From Fen-1301 sp963786395 (GTDB taxonomy: Bacteria; Bacteroidota; Ignavibacteria; Ignavibacteriales; Ignavibacteriaceae): DNA of 64,000 bases. Within the stretch, counting starts at the first letter, position 1. Each line of letters begins with the position of its first letter. The stretch spans positions 1 to 64,000 of the forward strand of contig CAWAZD010000004.1 in NCBI GenBank assembly GCA_963786395.1, in the 5' to 3' direction. Below are positions 37,048 through 47,615 of this stretch, in pieces. The notes beneath the pieces are model-generated. The model saw nothing but the letters and a program-made list of their open reading frames with translations. It was not told where the DNA came from and made no database searches. Position numbers and translations under genes: made by a program.

Positions 37048-38851
37048 ATGCGATATTTCTTAATACTCCTAATTACAATGCATATCCAATTATTCTCCCA
37101 ATCAGACTCTCCTAAAAGAGAATTCCGGGGAATATGGATCGCTACTGTAGAAAATATAGATTGGCCTTCAAATAAATATCTCTCAACTGCTGAACAGCAG
37201 CAGGAATTTATTAATATTATTGATCAAGTAAAAAAATACAGGTTAAATGCCGTCTTTATTCAGATCCGTCCTTCTTGTGATGCATTTTATCCAAGTGAAA
37301 AAGAACCCTGGAGTGAATGGCTTACAGGTAAACAGGGGAAAAAACCAGATCCGTACTACGATCCACTGAAATTTTTAATAGATGAATGCCATAAAAGAGG
37401 GATTGAAATTCACGCATGGTTCAATCCTTTCAGGAGTGTAGTTAATTCAAATATAAGTGATATTTCGGGAAAACATATCTCCAAAACTCATCCTTCCTGG
37501 AATATAAATTATGGAAAATTTAAATGGCTCAATCCAGGATTACCCGAAGTAAGGAATTATGTAACCGGTATTGTACTTGAAGTTGTCAGAAAGTACAATA
37601 TTGACGGTGTTCATTTTGACGATTATTTCTATCCATATCCTATTAAGAATAAAAGATTTCCTGATGAGAGAACCTTTGCAAGGTATTCACGTGGAATTAG
37701 AAATCTTGATATGTGGCGAAGAGATAATATTGATTTATTTGTAAAACAGGTTTCCGACAGTATTCGCAGCATAAAGCAAAGTTGTAAATTCGGTGTTTCC
37801 CCATTTGGTATCTGGAAGAATTATAAATCGGATAATTCCGGGTCTGCAACAAATGGATCGGAAAGCTATTCTAAAACTTATTCAGATTCAAAGAAATGGC
37901 TTATGGAAGGCTGGGTTGATTATCTGGTACCGCAGCTTTACTGGAATATTGGAAATCCTAATGCAGATTATAAAACGTTGGCCGAATGGTGGAGTAAGAA
38001 TTCATTTGGCAGAAATATCTATATTGGACAGGCAATATACAAAATTGGCAATGAATTCAATAATGAATGGAATAAGGGTAGACCAGATACCCCGGCAAAT
38101 AAGTCTTAACAGAAGTCTAAATAATATTTGCGGTAATGTTTTTTTTAATACTAATACCTTTATGAAAAATCCTTTGGGACTTTTAGATTCATTAGAAAAA
38201 ACTTATTATAAAAATTATGCCTTGCCTCCGGCAATAAAAAGTAAAGAACCAACTGTCCCCTTATCACCCATTAATGGCACATATTATATTTCAAATGGAA
38301 AATCAATTATCAAATGGGACAAACCCATTCCCTCAAGGGATAAGGACTCTGCAGTTTATTTTGTAATCTACAGATTTTCGGGTACTGATACTGTAGATAT
38401 TTCTAAACCTGAAAGAATTGCGGATATTGTTTATGGGACTGAAACCAATTGGATGGATACTCTTAATGCTGAAGGTAATCTTTTACAAGTATACCCTTCA
38501 CGATTTAAATATGTTGTTACAGCTTTAGATAAGTTCAATAATGAAAGTAATAACCACTGCCTAATTAATTCCTCTGCTCAACCATTTATAGTGTTTTATA
38601 ATCCAGACACTCTTGAGATAATCAGAAACAATAATATTGCCAATATATTTGTAAAAATTGATAGATTGACATTAGTAACTTTAAAAATATTCGACCTCTC
38701 TGGCAATGAAATCAATCAATTACTGCATGAATATAAGGAAGCCGGGCATTATGAGATTAATTTTGATCAAAAGAATATTAAATCTAAAGGATATATTGTG
38801 CAGCTGAAAACAAAAGGCTACTATTCTTCCAAAAAGGTTTATTTTCACTAA
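37048..38851 (+). CDS. GHL10-type glycoside hydrolase with sorting-like C-terminus
   Basis: Secreted protein of about 600 residues. A signal peptide (MRYFLILLITMHIQLFSQS) precedes a GHL10 (DUF187) domain: REFRGIWIATVENIDWPSNK, NAVFIQIRPSCDAFYPSEKE, GIEIHAWFNPFRSV and NIDGVHFDDYFYPYP, with acidic residues that suit a hydrolase. An indel near 38100 shifts the frame, and the rest continues to 38851. A beta-rich part follows. The last 75 residues (VTLKIFDLSGNEINQLLHEY and KGYIVQLKT) resemble a type IX secretion sorting domain. The substrate is unknown, probably a polysaccharide or peptidoglycan-related glycan. Confidence 0.86.
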
Positions 38852-38990
38852 CATATTTACCGTCCATGCATATTTCCGTATTCAAACGCAATCTCTTTTA
38901 TCATTCCCGGCAAATGAGAGATTCCATTATTAATTTTTAGAAATCCCTTTTTTAAAGTACATTCCTTATTTGAATTATTAAATATATTAT

Positions 38991-39638
38991 ATGCAAACTA
39001 TATTAACCAGTGTTGAAATTAGAATATTAGGTGCTCTAATTGAAAAAGAACTTACAACTCCGGAATATTACCCTCTAACTTTAAATTCTCTTGTTAATGC
39101 ATGCAACCAAAAATCGAATAGGGAACCGGTTGTTAATTTTGATGAGTCAATCGTCGAAAAAGCTTTAGGTTCTCTTAGGGATAAGCAATTTGTAAGACGC
39201 GTTACAGGAACTGACATGAGAGTTCCAAAATATAAACAGATATTTACTGAAGAGATGAAGTTCTTACAGGATGAGACCGCTGTAATTTGTGTACTTATGC
39301 TAAGGGGTCCTCAGACAATTGGAGAGATTAAAGGTCGGTCAGGTAGAATGTTTGCTTTTGAAAGTCTCTCACAAATAGATGAAGTTGTAAATCGATTAAA
39401 AATAAGAGAAAAACCACTTGTGATGAAACTGTCAAAGCAGGCGGGAATGAAAGAATCACGTTATATGCATCTTTTATCAGGTGAACCTGTTCAACAGGTT
39501 GAACAGGAACTTTTAAAAAATGTAAGCCAAAACGACGAAGAGAAGTTATCCAAAATTGAACAGGAATTGTTATTATTAAGGACTGAGCTTAACGAATTAA
39601 AATTACAATTCATTGAATTGAAGAAATTACTCGAATAA
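38991..39638 (+). CDS. YceH/UPF0502 (DUF480) family protein
   Basis: A 215-residue cytosolic protein with two winged-helix-like domains. The family start MQTILTSVEIRILGALIEKE and TTPEYYPLTLNSLVNACNQK are typical. The second domain has VLMLRGPQTIGEIKGRSGRM. A coiled, leucine-rich helix lies at the C-terminus. The function is unknown. It starts about 140 bases after the hydrolase and has no clear operon partner. Confidence 0.92.
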   Translation: MQTILTSVEIRILGALIEKELTTPEYYPLTLNSLVNACNQKSNREPVVNFDESIVEKALGSLRDKQFVRRVTGTDMRVPKYKQIFTEEMKFLQDETAVICVLMLRGPQTIGEIKGRSGRMFAFESLSQIDEVVNRLKIREKPLVMKLSKQAGMKESRYMHLLSGEPVQQVEQELLKNVSQNDEEKLSKIEQELLLLRTELNELKLQFIELKKLLE

Positions 39639-39656
39639 TCAAAACTTCTGTCTTAA

Positions 39657-40049
39657 CTATTTCCCAAAATATTTTTTCATTGGTACAAAATAAAATTTCT
39701 TCCAGCCATCTGTAAAGTCTTTACCTTGCCCTTCAGGTATCTCAGAATGATTTAAAGTAAGTTTTGTACCACTTTTATAAGGTTCAAAAAGTATTTCGAG
39801 AGTAGAATCATCATGCCCTTTAGGAAAATCAGTTGCTCTCCATGATTGTACAATTCTTTTACTATCTTCTAGGATTAAATTTTTTCCGGATATATAACCA
39901 TCCCATGCAGTAAAATGTGTCCCGGCCTGAGCATTAATTTCTGCCTTAGCCCCTGTAAATGTAGAGTGTTCAACACTATCAAGCCATGCATTATAGAGTT
40001 TCTCAGGTTTAACAGAAAAGTATGCTGATAATGTTATGTTGTCCTTCAT
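39657..40049 (-). CDS. SRPBCC/AHSA1-type ligand-binding domain protein
   Basis: A 130-residue helix-grip protein of the Aha1/START-like superfamily. SVKPEKLYNAWLDSVEHSTF at the start and TKLTLNHSEIPEGQG and DGWKKFYFVPMKKYF at the end are typical. The ATG at 40049 has AAAGGA about 6 bases upstream, so I prefer it over upstream starts. It probably binds a hydrophobic ligand; none is predictable. It is convergent with the YceH gene. Confidence 0.87.
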   Translation of the reverse strand: MKDNITLSAYFSVKPEKLYNAWLDSVEHSTFTGAKAEINAQAGTHFTAWDGYISGKNLILEDSKRIVQSWRATDFPKGHDDSTLEILFEPYKSGTKLTLNHSEIPEGQGKDFTDGWKKFYFVPMKKYFGK

Positions 40050-40250
40050 AAGATATCCTTTATTGTGATATCCCAAATATATATAATTACTTTCATTCGA
40101 CGATTATCAAATACAGAATTCAAAAGAATTTTGCGACCAGGTGCTGTAAATATTTCCCAATAAACTAAAAAATATGTAAAATAGGCTATTATTAACTACA
40201 ATTTTTTATAAACCCGAATTTCCTGTATATTTATTTACAAAAAAAACTCT

Positions 40251-41903
40251 ATGCCCACAAAGAAAAAAGTAAAGCTAATATTTGTTACCGGAGGTGTTGT
40301 TTCATCTCTGGGTAAAGGGATCGCAGCCTCCTCTCTCGGACTGCTATTAAAGCAGCGTGGTTTCAAAGTTACTATTCAAAAATTTGATCCTTATATTAAT
40401 GTTGATCCGGGAACTATGAGCCCCTTTCAACATGGCGAAGTTTACGTAACTGATGATGGCGCTGAATCTGATCTTGACCTTGGTCATTATGAAAGATTTC
40501 TTGATGTGAATATGACAAAAGCTAATAATACTACCACAGGTCAGGTTTATTATGAGGTTATTAAAAAAGAACGGCGAGGAGATTTTTTAGGCGCAACTGT
40601 TCAGGTAATCCCTCATATAACCGATGAAATTAAATATCGTATGACTAAATTGTGCGAGTTAGGTGATTATGATATAATTATCACTGAAATCGGGGGCACT
40701 ATTGGCGATATTGAAAGTCTTCCCTTTATTGAAGCAATGAGACAACTTATGCTTGAATTCGGAAGAAAAAATACTTTAAGCATTCATGTTACTCTCGTCC
40801 CCTATTTAATGGCTGCAGGAGAAGTCAAAACAAAACCCACTCAACATAGTGTTAAAAATTTACTTGAACTTGGTATACAACCTGATTTTCTTATATGCCG
40901 ATCAGAAAAAAAACTTGAAAGAAATATCAGGGAAAAAATTGCTCTGTTTTGTAATGTAGAAACTAAAGCTGTTATTTCGGCATATGACTGCAAATCTATT
41001 TATGAAGTTCCTTTAGTTCTCTACAAAGAAAAGTTTGATACTCTTGTCCTCAACAAACTGCACCTTCCTGAAAGAAAAATTAAACTTGATGATTGGGAAA
41101 AAATGGTTGACGGAGTAAAGAACCCTAACTCCACTGTTGAAATAGCTATGGTAGGGAAATATACTGAACATCTTGATGCATATAAAAGTCTCATTGAATC
41201 CTTCGTTCATTCTGGTGCAGAAAATAACGCAAAGGTTAAGATTAAACTCGTTAGTGCCGAAGATGCTGAATCAGGTTCGGTTGAGCTTTTACTAAATGGG
41301 GTGTCCGGTGTTCTTATACCCGGGGGGTTTGGAGAACGGGGAATTGAAGGTAAAATAAATGCTGTTAGATATGCTAGGGAAAATAACATTCCGTTTTTCG
41401 GCATTTGTCTGGGCTTGCAATGCGCTGTAATCGAATATGCCCGCAATGTATGCGGTATTTCGAAGGCTAATAGTTCGGAATTTAAAAAGAATAACTTCAG
41501 TGTAATTGATCTTATGCCGGATCAGAAAAGTATTAAAAACATGGGAGCCTCTATGAGACTCGGTGCTTACCCTTGTATTATTCAGGAAAATACGCTTGCC
41601 AGGCAAGCATTTAAAACTGACTATATCTCCGAGCGACACCGTCACCGTTATGAAGTTAATAATAAATTTAGAAATCTGTTAAGCGAAAAAGGAATGATTT
41701 TCAGCGGACTTTCTCCCGACAGGGAATTGGTTGAAATAATTGAATTAAAAGGGCACCCATGGTTCCTTGGTTGTCAGTTCCATCCTGAACTTAAATCACG
41801 TGCCACTAGAGCACATCCTTTATTCAGAGAATTTGTAAAAGCTGCAATGAAATATTCTGAAACAAGAAAATCTGTTGAAGAAGAACTTATAATTGCTAAT
41901 TAA
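40251..41903 (+). CDS. pyrG: CTP synthase
   Basis: Aminates UTP to CTP with glutamine and ATP. The 550-residue protein has the synthetase domain (VTGGVVSSLGKGIAASSLG, QKFDPYINVDPGTMSPFQHG) and a class I glutaminase domain with the cysteine in GICLGLQCAVIEYARN and the histidine/glutamate pair in QFHPELKSR. The length is normal and the frame intact. It is monocistronic as far as seen, between an SRPBCC gene and a TPR gene. Confidence 0.97.
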   Translation: MPTKKKVKLIFVTGGVVSSLGKGIAASSLGLLLKQRGFKVTIQKFDPYINVDPGTMSPFQHGEVYVTDDGAESDLDLGHYERFLDVNMTKANNTTTGQVYYEVIKKERRGDFLGATVQVIPHITDEIKYRMTKLCELGDYDIIITEIGGTIGDIESLPFIEAMRQLMLEFGRKNTLSIHVTLVPYLMAAGEVKTKPTQHSVKNLLELGIQPDFLICRSEKKLERNIREKIALFCNVETKAVISAYDCKSIYEVPLVLYKEKFDTLVLNKLHLPERKIKLDDWEKMVDGVKNPNSTVEIAMVGKYTEHLDAYKSLIESFVHSGAENNAKVKIKLVSAEDAESGSVELLLNGVSGVLIPGGFGERGIEGKINAVRYARENNIPFFGICLGLQCAVIEYARNVCGISKANSSEFKKNNFSVIDLMPDQKSIKNMGASMRLGAYPCIIQENTLARQAFKTDYISERHRHRYEVNNKFRNLLSEKGMIFSGLSPDRELVEIIELKGHPWFLGCQFHPELKSRATRAHPLFREFVKAAMKYSETRKSVEEELIIAN

Positions 41904-41973
41904 AATCAGGGGTTAATCTGTTCACATTTTAATTAGTGTTTCTCAAATTAGATTAAAGCCTTTATTGTTAGTG

Positions 41974-43467
41974 ATGATTATAAAAATATTTTCTATTTTA
42001 CTTTTTATTAGTTCTATTAATTCAGCGCAGTCTGAAATTGAAAAAGGGGTTTCTCACGGTCTCGAATGCTGCTATAATTTCCGATGGGGACAGGCAAATA
42101 TTGATTTCCAAAAACTTATTGAAAAATTTCCTGATGATCCTCGGGGATATCATTATAAGTCAACAATTTATCTCTGGTACTATTTAAGTAGCAAAAGCCC
42201 CGATGACTATAAAAATTTTGTAAAATATTCTAATCTTGCAATTGATAAAGGGAAAAATTACCTTGATATTAATCCCAACGATGATATTATCCTTTATACA
42301 CTCGGAACAACTTATAGCTGCAGGGCAATTGTATTTGCCAAGGCTGAAAATTATGTAGATGCTGCCTGGGCTTCTAAGAAATCTGAGAGTTACTTGAGTG
42401 AATGTTTAAAAATAAATCCCAAAAGGGCTGATGCATATCTTGGTCTTGGACTTTATAATTTTGCTATTGGGCAGGTTCCTTCTGGTTTCAAATGGGCTTT
42501 AAGTCTTGCTGGAATTAAAGGTAATAAAGATCTTGGGATTCAATACATTAAAAAAGCCTCGAATGAAGGTTATTTGTCAAAGACAGAAGCATCTTATTAT
42601 CTTAGTCAGATTTATTCTGAAGTGATTGTTAATTATGATGCTGCCGCTGATTGCCTCAAACAAATGTTAAAAAAATATCCTGACAACCTACTGTTTAATT
42701 ATTCACTGGCAGTAATCGAGATTAAAAGGAAAAACCCGCTTCTCGCAGAAAAGATTATTTCTAAAATAATCAAAACAGATGAATCAAATTTCAAAGAACT
42801 AATTTATTTCTCCAATTTTATTTTGGGTGATATTAATTATAAATTGAATAATTTTGAATCTGCTAAATTGTATTATAATAAATTCATCACTTCAAACAAT
42901 CAGAAAGATTATAAAGGTATTGCCTCATTCAGACTCGGGGTTTGTTATGAAATTACCGGGGACCGAAACACTGCCGTGAATTATTTCAATATGGCAGGTA
43001 AGGGGAATATGGATCTTGATGATGATATCTTCGCTAAAAGAATGGGAGAAATATTTGCGAAAAGGACAATGGCCCAAAGTGAAATAGATGTCTTAAAAGC
43101 TTCCAATCTTATTGAACAGGGGAAATTCAAGGATGCTATTATCAAGTTGAATCAATTGTATGCCTCTATGAAGACTGATCGGCTTAGAGCTGAAATCAAT
43201 TATTACCTTTCTGAAGCTTCTTTTTATGCTGGTAATTTTGATGATGCTGCAAGGTTTGCTAATTTGTCAATTGGCTATGATGGTTCCGATGCAACATGGA
43301 TTAAACCATTTTCAGGTTATTACCTTGCTAAATCTTATAAACAAGAAGGTAAGTATAATGAGGCATTAAGGACTATTGATCTGGCAGAGGATAAAAATAA
43401 TTATGATTATCAGAATAAACTAAAAAATCTTCTATCAGCATTGAAGTCTGAAATTAAACAGGAGTGA
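41974..43467 (+). CDS. Exported TPR-repeat protein
   Basis: A protein of about 497 residues with a short signal peptide (MIIKIFSILLFISSINSAQS) and many tetratricopeptide-like helix pairs throughout, for example PRGYHYKSTIYLWYYL, YLGLGLYNFAIGQVPSGFKW and IASFRLGVCYEITGDRNTAV. It is probably a periplasmic scaffold. The partner is unknown. I chose the ATG at 41974 because the hydrophobic leader begins there. Confidence 0.87.
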   Translation: MIIKIFSILLFISSINSAQSEIEKGVSHGLECCYNFRWGQANIDFQKLIEKFPDDPRGYHYKSTIYLWYYLSSKSPDDYKNFVKYSNLAIDKGKNYLDINPNDDIILYTLGTTYSCRAIVFAKAENYVDAAWASKKSESYLSECLKINPKRADAYLGLGLYNFAIGQVPSGFKWALSLAGIKGNKDLGIQYIKKASNEGYLSKTEASYYLSQIYSEVIVNYDAAADCLKQMLKKYPDNLLFNYSLAVIEIKRKNPLLAEKIISKIIKTDESNFKELIYFSNFILGDINYKLNNFESAKLYYNKFITSNNQKDYKGIASFRLGVCYEITGDRNTAVNYFNMAGKGNMDLDDDIFAKRMGEIFAKRTMAQSEIDVLKASNLIEQGKFKDAIIKLNQLYASMKTDRLRAEINYYLSEASFYAGNFDDAARFANLSIGYDGSDATWIKPFSGYYLAKSYKQEGKYNEALRTIDLAEDKNNYDYQNKLKNLLSALKSEIKQE

Positions 43468-43615
43468 ATTAATTCATTATTTCTATATTTTCCCTCCTAG
43501 ATCTGGAAAATGAACAATTAATTGCAAATCATGGTTAAATAGAAGAATTACATCGAATTAGATTGATTATTTTTCTTAATTTACATAAATTAAAAAGCTT
43601 AGATTATATAACAAT

Positions 43616-44209
43616 TTGAAGATAGCTGTATTTGTATCCGGTAGAGGCTCAAATCTTCAGGCTATTTTAAATTCCCAGGATTTAAAAAATAAAGTTGAAG
43701 TAAAAGCAGTAGTAAGCGACAAAAAGGAGTGCCCTGCATTCCTGATTGCTGAAAAATATTCTATTCCGTTTTATTCTATTCCCAGAATCGAATATAGAGG
43801 ACTCAGTGAATTATTTGTTCAGGATCAAATCAGTCTAATAGTACTTGCCGGTTTCTTAAAATTAATTCCACCTGACTTTGTTGAAAGATTTAGGGGTCGA
43901 ATAATAAATATTCACCCTGCTCTTCTTCCGGCATTTGGGGGTCGGGGAATGTTTGGGATGCATGTTCATAAGGCTGTATTCGAATCATCTGTAAAAGTAT
44001 CTGGCGCTACTGTTCATTTTGTGGATAATTCTTATGATACCGGACCTATAATTGCACAGAAATGTGTTGATATTTCTGATGTTAAAAGTCCTATTGAAAT
44101 TGCCGGGAAAGTATTAAATATTGAACATTTTATACTTCCATTTGTTATAGGTAAATTTGCTGATAATAAAATAAAAGAAATTGATGGAAGGATTATTTTA
44201 GTAGACTAA
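43616..44209 (+). CDS. purN: Phosphoribosylglycinamide formyltransferase
   Basis: Third step of IMP synthesis: transfers formyl from formyl-THF to GAR. The 197-residue protein has IAVFVSGRGSNLQAIL (glycine-rich loop), the catalytic NIHPALLPAFGGRGMFGMHV with Asn and His, and GATVHFVDNSYDTGPIIAQK. The start is TTG. purH follows 23 bases later, making a purine pair that leads into the mre genes. Confidence 0.96.
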   Translation: MKIAVFVSGRGSNLQAILNSQDLKNKVEVKAVVSDKKECPAFLIAEKYSIPFYSIPRIEYRGLSELFVQDQISLIVLAGFLKLIPPDFVERFRGRIINIHPALLPAFGGRGMFGMHVHKAVFESSVKVSGATVHFVDNSYDTGPIIAQKCVDISDVKSPIEIAGKVLNIEHFILPFVIGKFADNKIKEIDGRIILVD

Positions 44210-44232
44210 CTATTGATACGGGAAAGCCTTAA

Positions 44233-45747
44233 TTGAATAAATATGCACTGATCAGTGTTTCGGATAAAACGAATATTGTAGAACTTGCGGTAGTTCTGAT
44301 TGAATCAGGATATAGAATTATCGCAACGGGGAACAGTGCGAAACATCTTAAAATGAATGGATTAAATATTATCGAAATAAGTGAATTTACTTCATTTCCG
44401 GAAATATTCGGGGGAAGGGTTAAAACACTACACCCTAAAATATTCGGTGGAATACTTTCAAGAAGGGATAATAAAACAGATATTAAAGAAGCTAAAGATA
44501 ATGTCATAGAAAATATTGATATTGTTTGTATTAACCTTTATCCTTTTAAAAAAACAGTTGAAAATACGGATTCAACATTTGATGATATAATTGAAAAAAT
44601 TGATATTGGGGGGCCAAGTCTTTTAAGAGCTTCTGCAAAAAATTATAAGTATGTCTCTATCCTAAGTAATCCTACACAGTATGATGGTTTTATAAAAGAA
44701 TTGAAAATGGGTGAAATAAGTCTCAATACACGGGAAAAACTAGCAGCTGAAGCTTTTGCTAATACTGCGGATTATGATGTTTATATTAGCAATTATTTAA
44801 ATAAAAAATTCGATATCCTACCACAAAAATTTCTTTCGGGTTGGAGTAAAGAAAAGGATTTACGATATGGTGAAAATCCGCATCAGTCCGCAGCCTTGTT
44901 TGGCAGTTTTCATGAATACTTTGAGGTATTCCATGGAAAAGAATTATCATATAATAATATTCTTGATTTAGTTTCTGCCGTTGAGCTTGCACAGGAGTTG
45001 GGGGATAAATCATGCGTAATTGTCAAACATAATAATCCTGCCGGAGCCGCTCTTGGAGAAAATACTTTAAAAGCCTATGAGAAAGCATTAAAATGTGATC
45101 CGGTTTCTGCATTTGGAGGAATTGTTGTTTTTCAAAAGGCAGTTGACGGTCCTCTGGCTGAAAAACTAAATGAGATTTTTCTTGAAATAATTTGTGCACC
45201 TGGGTATTCCGATGAAGCAGTGGAAATTTTAGCAAAAAAGAAAGATAGAAGATTATTAATTCAGATTAAAAAAATTGAAGATGACCTGAATTTTAGAAAT
45301 ATACCAGGTGGGATTATAGTTCAAAAATCGGATAATTTGATTTTAAAGGAAACGAAATTAATTATAGTTACGGAAAAAACACCCTCCGAAAAGGAAATGG
45401 AAGATATTAAATTTGCATGGATAGTCGCTAAACATACTAAATCAAATGCTATTGTTTTTGCTAAAGATCTTGCAACTATAGGGATTGGAGCTGGACAGAT
45501 GTCCCGCATTGATTCTGTACGAAATGCATTCATGAAAGGAAAAGAACGTAATCATGATTTCAGCAATTCAGTCGCTGCTTCAGATGCATTCTTTCCTTTT
45601 GCAGATAGTTTAATTGAGATTGTAAATTGCGGGGCTACTGCTGTTATTCAGCCGGGTGGATCTGTTCGTGATCCGGAAGTAATCACTGCGGCAAATAATA
45701 AAAAAATATCAATGGTTTTTACCGGAATAAGACACTTTAAACATTAA
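44233..45747 (+). CDS. purH: AICAR transformylase/IMP cyclohydrolase
   Basis: Bifunctional enzyme for the last two steps of IMP synthesis. The N-terminal cyclohydrolase domain (ALISVSDKTNIVELAVVLIE, GGRVKTLHPKIFGGILSRRD) precedes the transformylase (KDLRYGENPHQSAALFGSF, VKHNNPAGAALGENTLKAYE, CDPVSAFGGIVVF, QPGGSVRDPEVI). The 504-residue length and intact frame are normal. The start is TTG. It lies 8 bases before mreB. Confidence 0.97.
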   Translation: MNKYALISVSDKTNIVELAVVLIESGYRIIATGNSAKHLKMNGLNIIEISEFTSFPEIFGGRVKTLHPKIFGGILSRRDNKTDIKEAKDNVIENIDIVCINLYPFKKTVENTDSTFDDIIEKIDIGGPSLLRASAKNYKYVSILSNPTQYDGFIKELKMGEISLNTREKLAAEAFANTADYDVYISNYLNKKFDILPQKFLSGWSKEKDLRYGENPHQSAALFGSFHEYFEVFHGKELSYNNILDLVSAVELAQELGDKSCVIVKHNNPAGAALGENTLKAYEKALKCDPVSAFGGIVVFQKAVDGPLAEKLNEIFLEIICAPGYSDEAVEILAKKKDRRLLIQIKKIEDDLNFRNIPGGIIVQKSDNLILKETKLIIVTEKTPSEKEMEDIKFAWIVAKHTKSNAIVFAKDLATIGIGAGQMSRIDSVRNAFMKGKERNHDFSNSVAASDAFFPFADSLIEIVNCGATAVIQPGGSVRDPEVITAANNKKISMVFTGIRHFKH

Positions 45748-45755
45748 GAGGTAAT

Positions 45756-46781
45756 ATGAGTTTATTAGACCTTTTTTCAGCAGATATCGCAATGGATCTT
45801 GGTACTGCTAATACTTTAATTTATGTTAAGGGTAAAGGGATTGTTCTTAATGAGCCGTCAATTGTTGCTTTTGATAGGAACACAAAAAAAATAATTGCCC
45901 TTGGTAATAAAGCAAAAGAAATGCAGGGCAGGGAACATAGGGAAATCAGAGTTACACGCCCTATGAGAGATGGCGTTATTGCTGACTTTGAAATTGCAGA
46001 AGGTATGATTCGAGCTTTTATTAAAAAGGTAAGAGCTGGTGCTTTTTCAAGCAGAAGGATTGTTGTAGCTGTGCCTAGTGGCGTAACTGAAGTTGAAAAA
46101 AGAGCAGTAAGAGATAGTGCTGAACATGCAGGTGCAAAAGAAGTGCATTTAATTGCAGAACCTATGGCAGCAGCAATCGGAATTGGGATTGATGTGGAGG
46201 CTGCAGTTGGTAACATGATTATTGATATAGGTGGCGGTACAACTGAAATTGCTGTAATTGCTTTGTCGGGGATTGTAAATGAGGAATCGATCAGGATTGC
46301 CGGTGACGAAATGAACAATGCTATAATGCAGTTCTTCAAAAAAAACCATAATATTCTTATTGGTGAAAGAACTGCAGAAGCTATTAAGTGTGAGGTTGGT
46401 TCTGCTGTGCCGCTGAAAGAAGAAATTACAATTCAGGTTAAGGGAAGGGATCTTGTTGGTGGCATCCCCAAAACTACAGAAGTTAGTTCGGTTGAAATAA
46501 GGGAAGCATTAAATGAATCTGTTGTTCAGATTGTTGATGCTGTAAGACAGTCCCTTGAAAGAACTCCACCTGAATTATCGGCTGATATTCTTGACCGGGG
46601 GGTAATGATTACCGGCGGAGGTGCATTATTAAAAGGATTAGATGAAAGAATAAGAATGGAAACAAATCTCCCGGTTCATGTTGCTGATGATCCTTTAACT
46701 GCTGTTGTCAGAGGTGCTGGAAAGGTTATCGATAATCTTAATCATTATCAAAAAGTATTAATTCGTAACAGAAGATATTAA
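45756..46781 (+). CDS. mreB: Rod-shape determining protein MreB
   Basis: Actin-like ATPase that guides the elongation machinery. The 341-residue protein has the phosphate and adenosine motifs DLGTANTLIYVKGKGIVLNE and IDIGGGTTEIAVIALSGIV, and GVMITGGGALLKGLDERI near the end. Intact; AGAGG precedes the ATG. The rest of the rod-complex genes follow directly, as in most rod-shaped Gram-negatives. Confidence 0.97.
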   Translation: MSLLDLFSADIAMDLGTANTLIYVKGKGIVLNEPSIVAFDRNTKKIIALGNKAKEMQGREHREIRVTRPMRDGVIADFEIAEGMIRAFIKKVRAGAFSSRRIVVAVPSGVTEVEKRAVRDSAEHAGAKEVHLIAEPMAAAIGIGIDVEAAVGNMIIDIGGGTTEIAVIALSGIVNEESIRIAGDEMNNAIMQFFKKNHNILIGERTAEAIKCEVGSAVPLKEEITIQVKGRDLVGGIPKTTEVSSVEIREALNESVVQIVDAVRQSLERTPPELSADILDRGVMITGGGALLKGLDERIRMETNLPVHVADDPLTAVVRGAGKVIDNLNHYQKVLIRNRRY

Positions 46782-47615
46782 TGATCAGATTCTTTTCTAA
46801 TCTTTGGAACAGTTTTAAGGTATACTTTATACTGGTAATTTTAATTATAATTGGATTAAATATTAATTTCTCTCAGCCAAAAACCAGCGGTCAAATCAGT
46901 CCGGGCTGTAGCTTTTGGAACTTTTGCATCCATTTCTTCTTTAGTCAGCGATGCTGTAAATATCGGTCAACTTAAATCTGAAAATTTACGTTTAAGGGAA
47001 AGAAATGCTGAACTGATGATGCAGCTCAATAAACTTCGGGATTATGGAATTGTAAATGAAGAACTTAAGGGGCTGGTTAATTTAAAAGACTCCACAAATT
47101 ATCCACTTATACCAGTTAGGATAGTTTCTAAATCTCTTTCAACTTCCCAAAATACAATAACTATATTTGGCGGTAATTCAAATGGTATTAAACCTGGGAT
47201 GCCTGTTATAAATGATCAGGGACTGATTGGGGTTATATATTCAACTTCAAATAATTACTCTATTGCTAGAACTTTGAAAAATATGGATCTGAAGCTTACT
47301 GTTAAAGATGAGAGAAGCAGACTCGATGCTATTATGAAATGGAATGGCGACGACCTCGTTATGGTTAATGTTCCTAAAACTTTTGATATTAAACCTGGTG
47401 ATCGAATAATGACTTCAGAATTAAGTTCCATTATTTCTATTCCTATTCCCATCGGGATTGTTATGGAATTAAATAAAGTAGAAACAGGAATATTTAACGA
47501 AGTAAGAATTAAACCATATGTTAATTTTGCCAGAGCAGAAAATGTTTTTGTAGTCGGCATTGTTGAATCGAAAGAGAAAAACCAATTAGAATTAAATTTC
47601 TTTAACCATAAATAA
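46781..47615 (+). CDS. mreC: Rod-shape determining protein MreC, one frameshift
   Basis: Bitopic periplasmic scaffold of the elongasome. The short N-terminal part (MIRFFSNLWNSFKVYFILV, one membrane helix) ends early. A one-base shift near 46885 then leads into the periplasmic domain: LKSENLRLRERNAELMMQLN coiled coil, ARIVSKSLSTSQNTITIF-like strand, GIKPGMPVINDQGLIGVIY and PIPIGIVMELNKVETGIFNE. The corrected length is about 278 residues. It begins at the mreB stop (TAATG). A broken mreC would be harmful in a rod, so sequencing error is likely. Confidence 0.91.
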
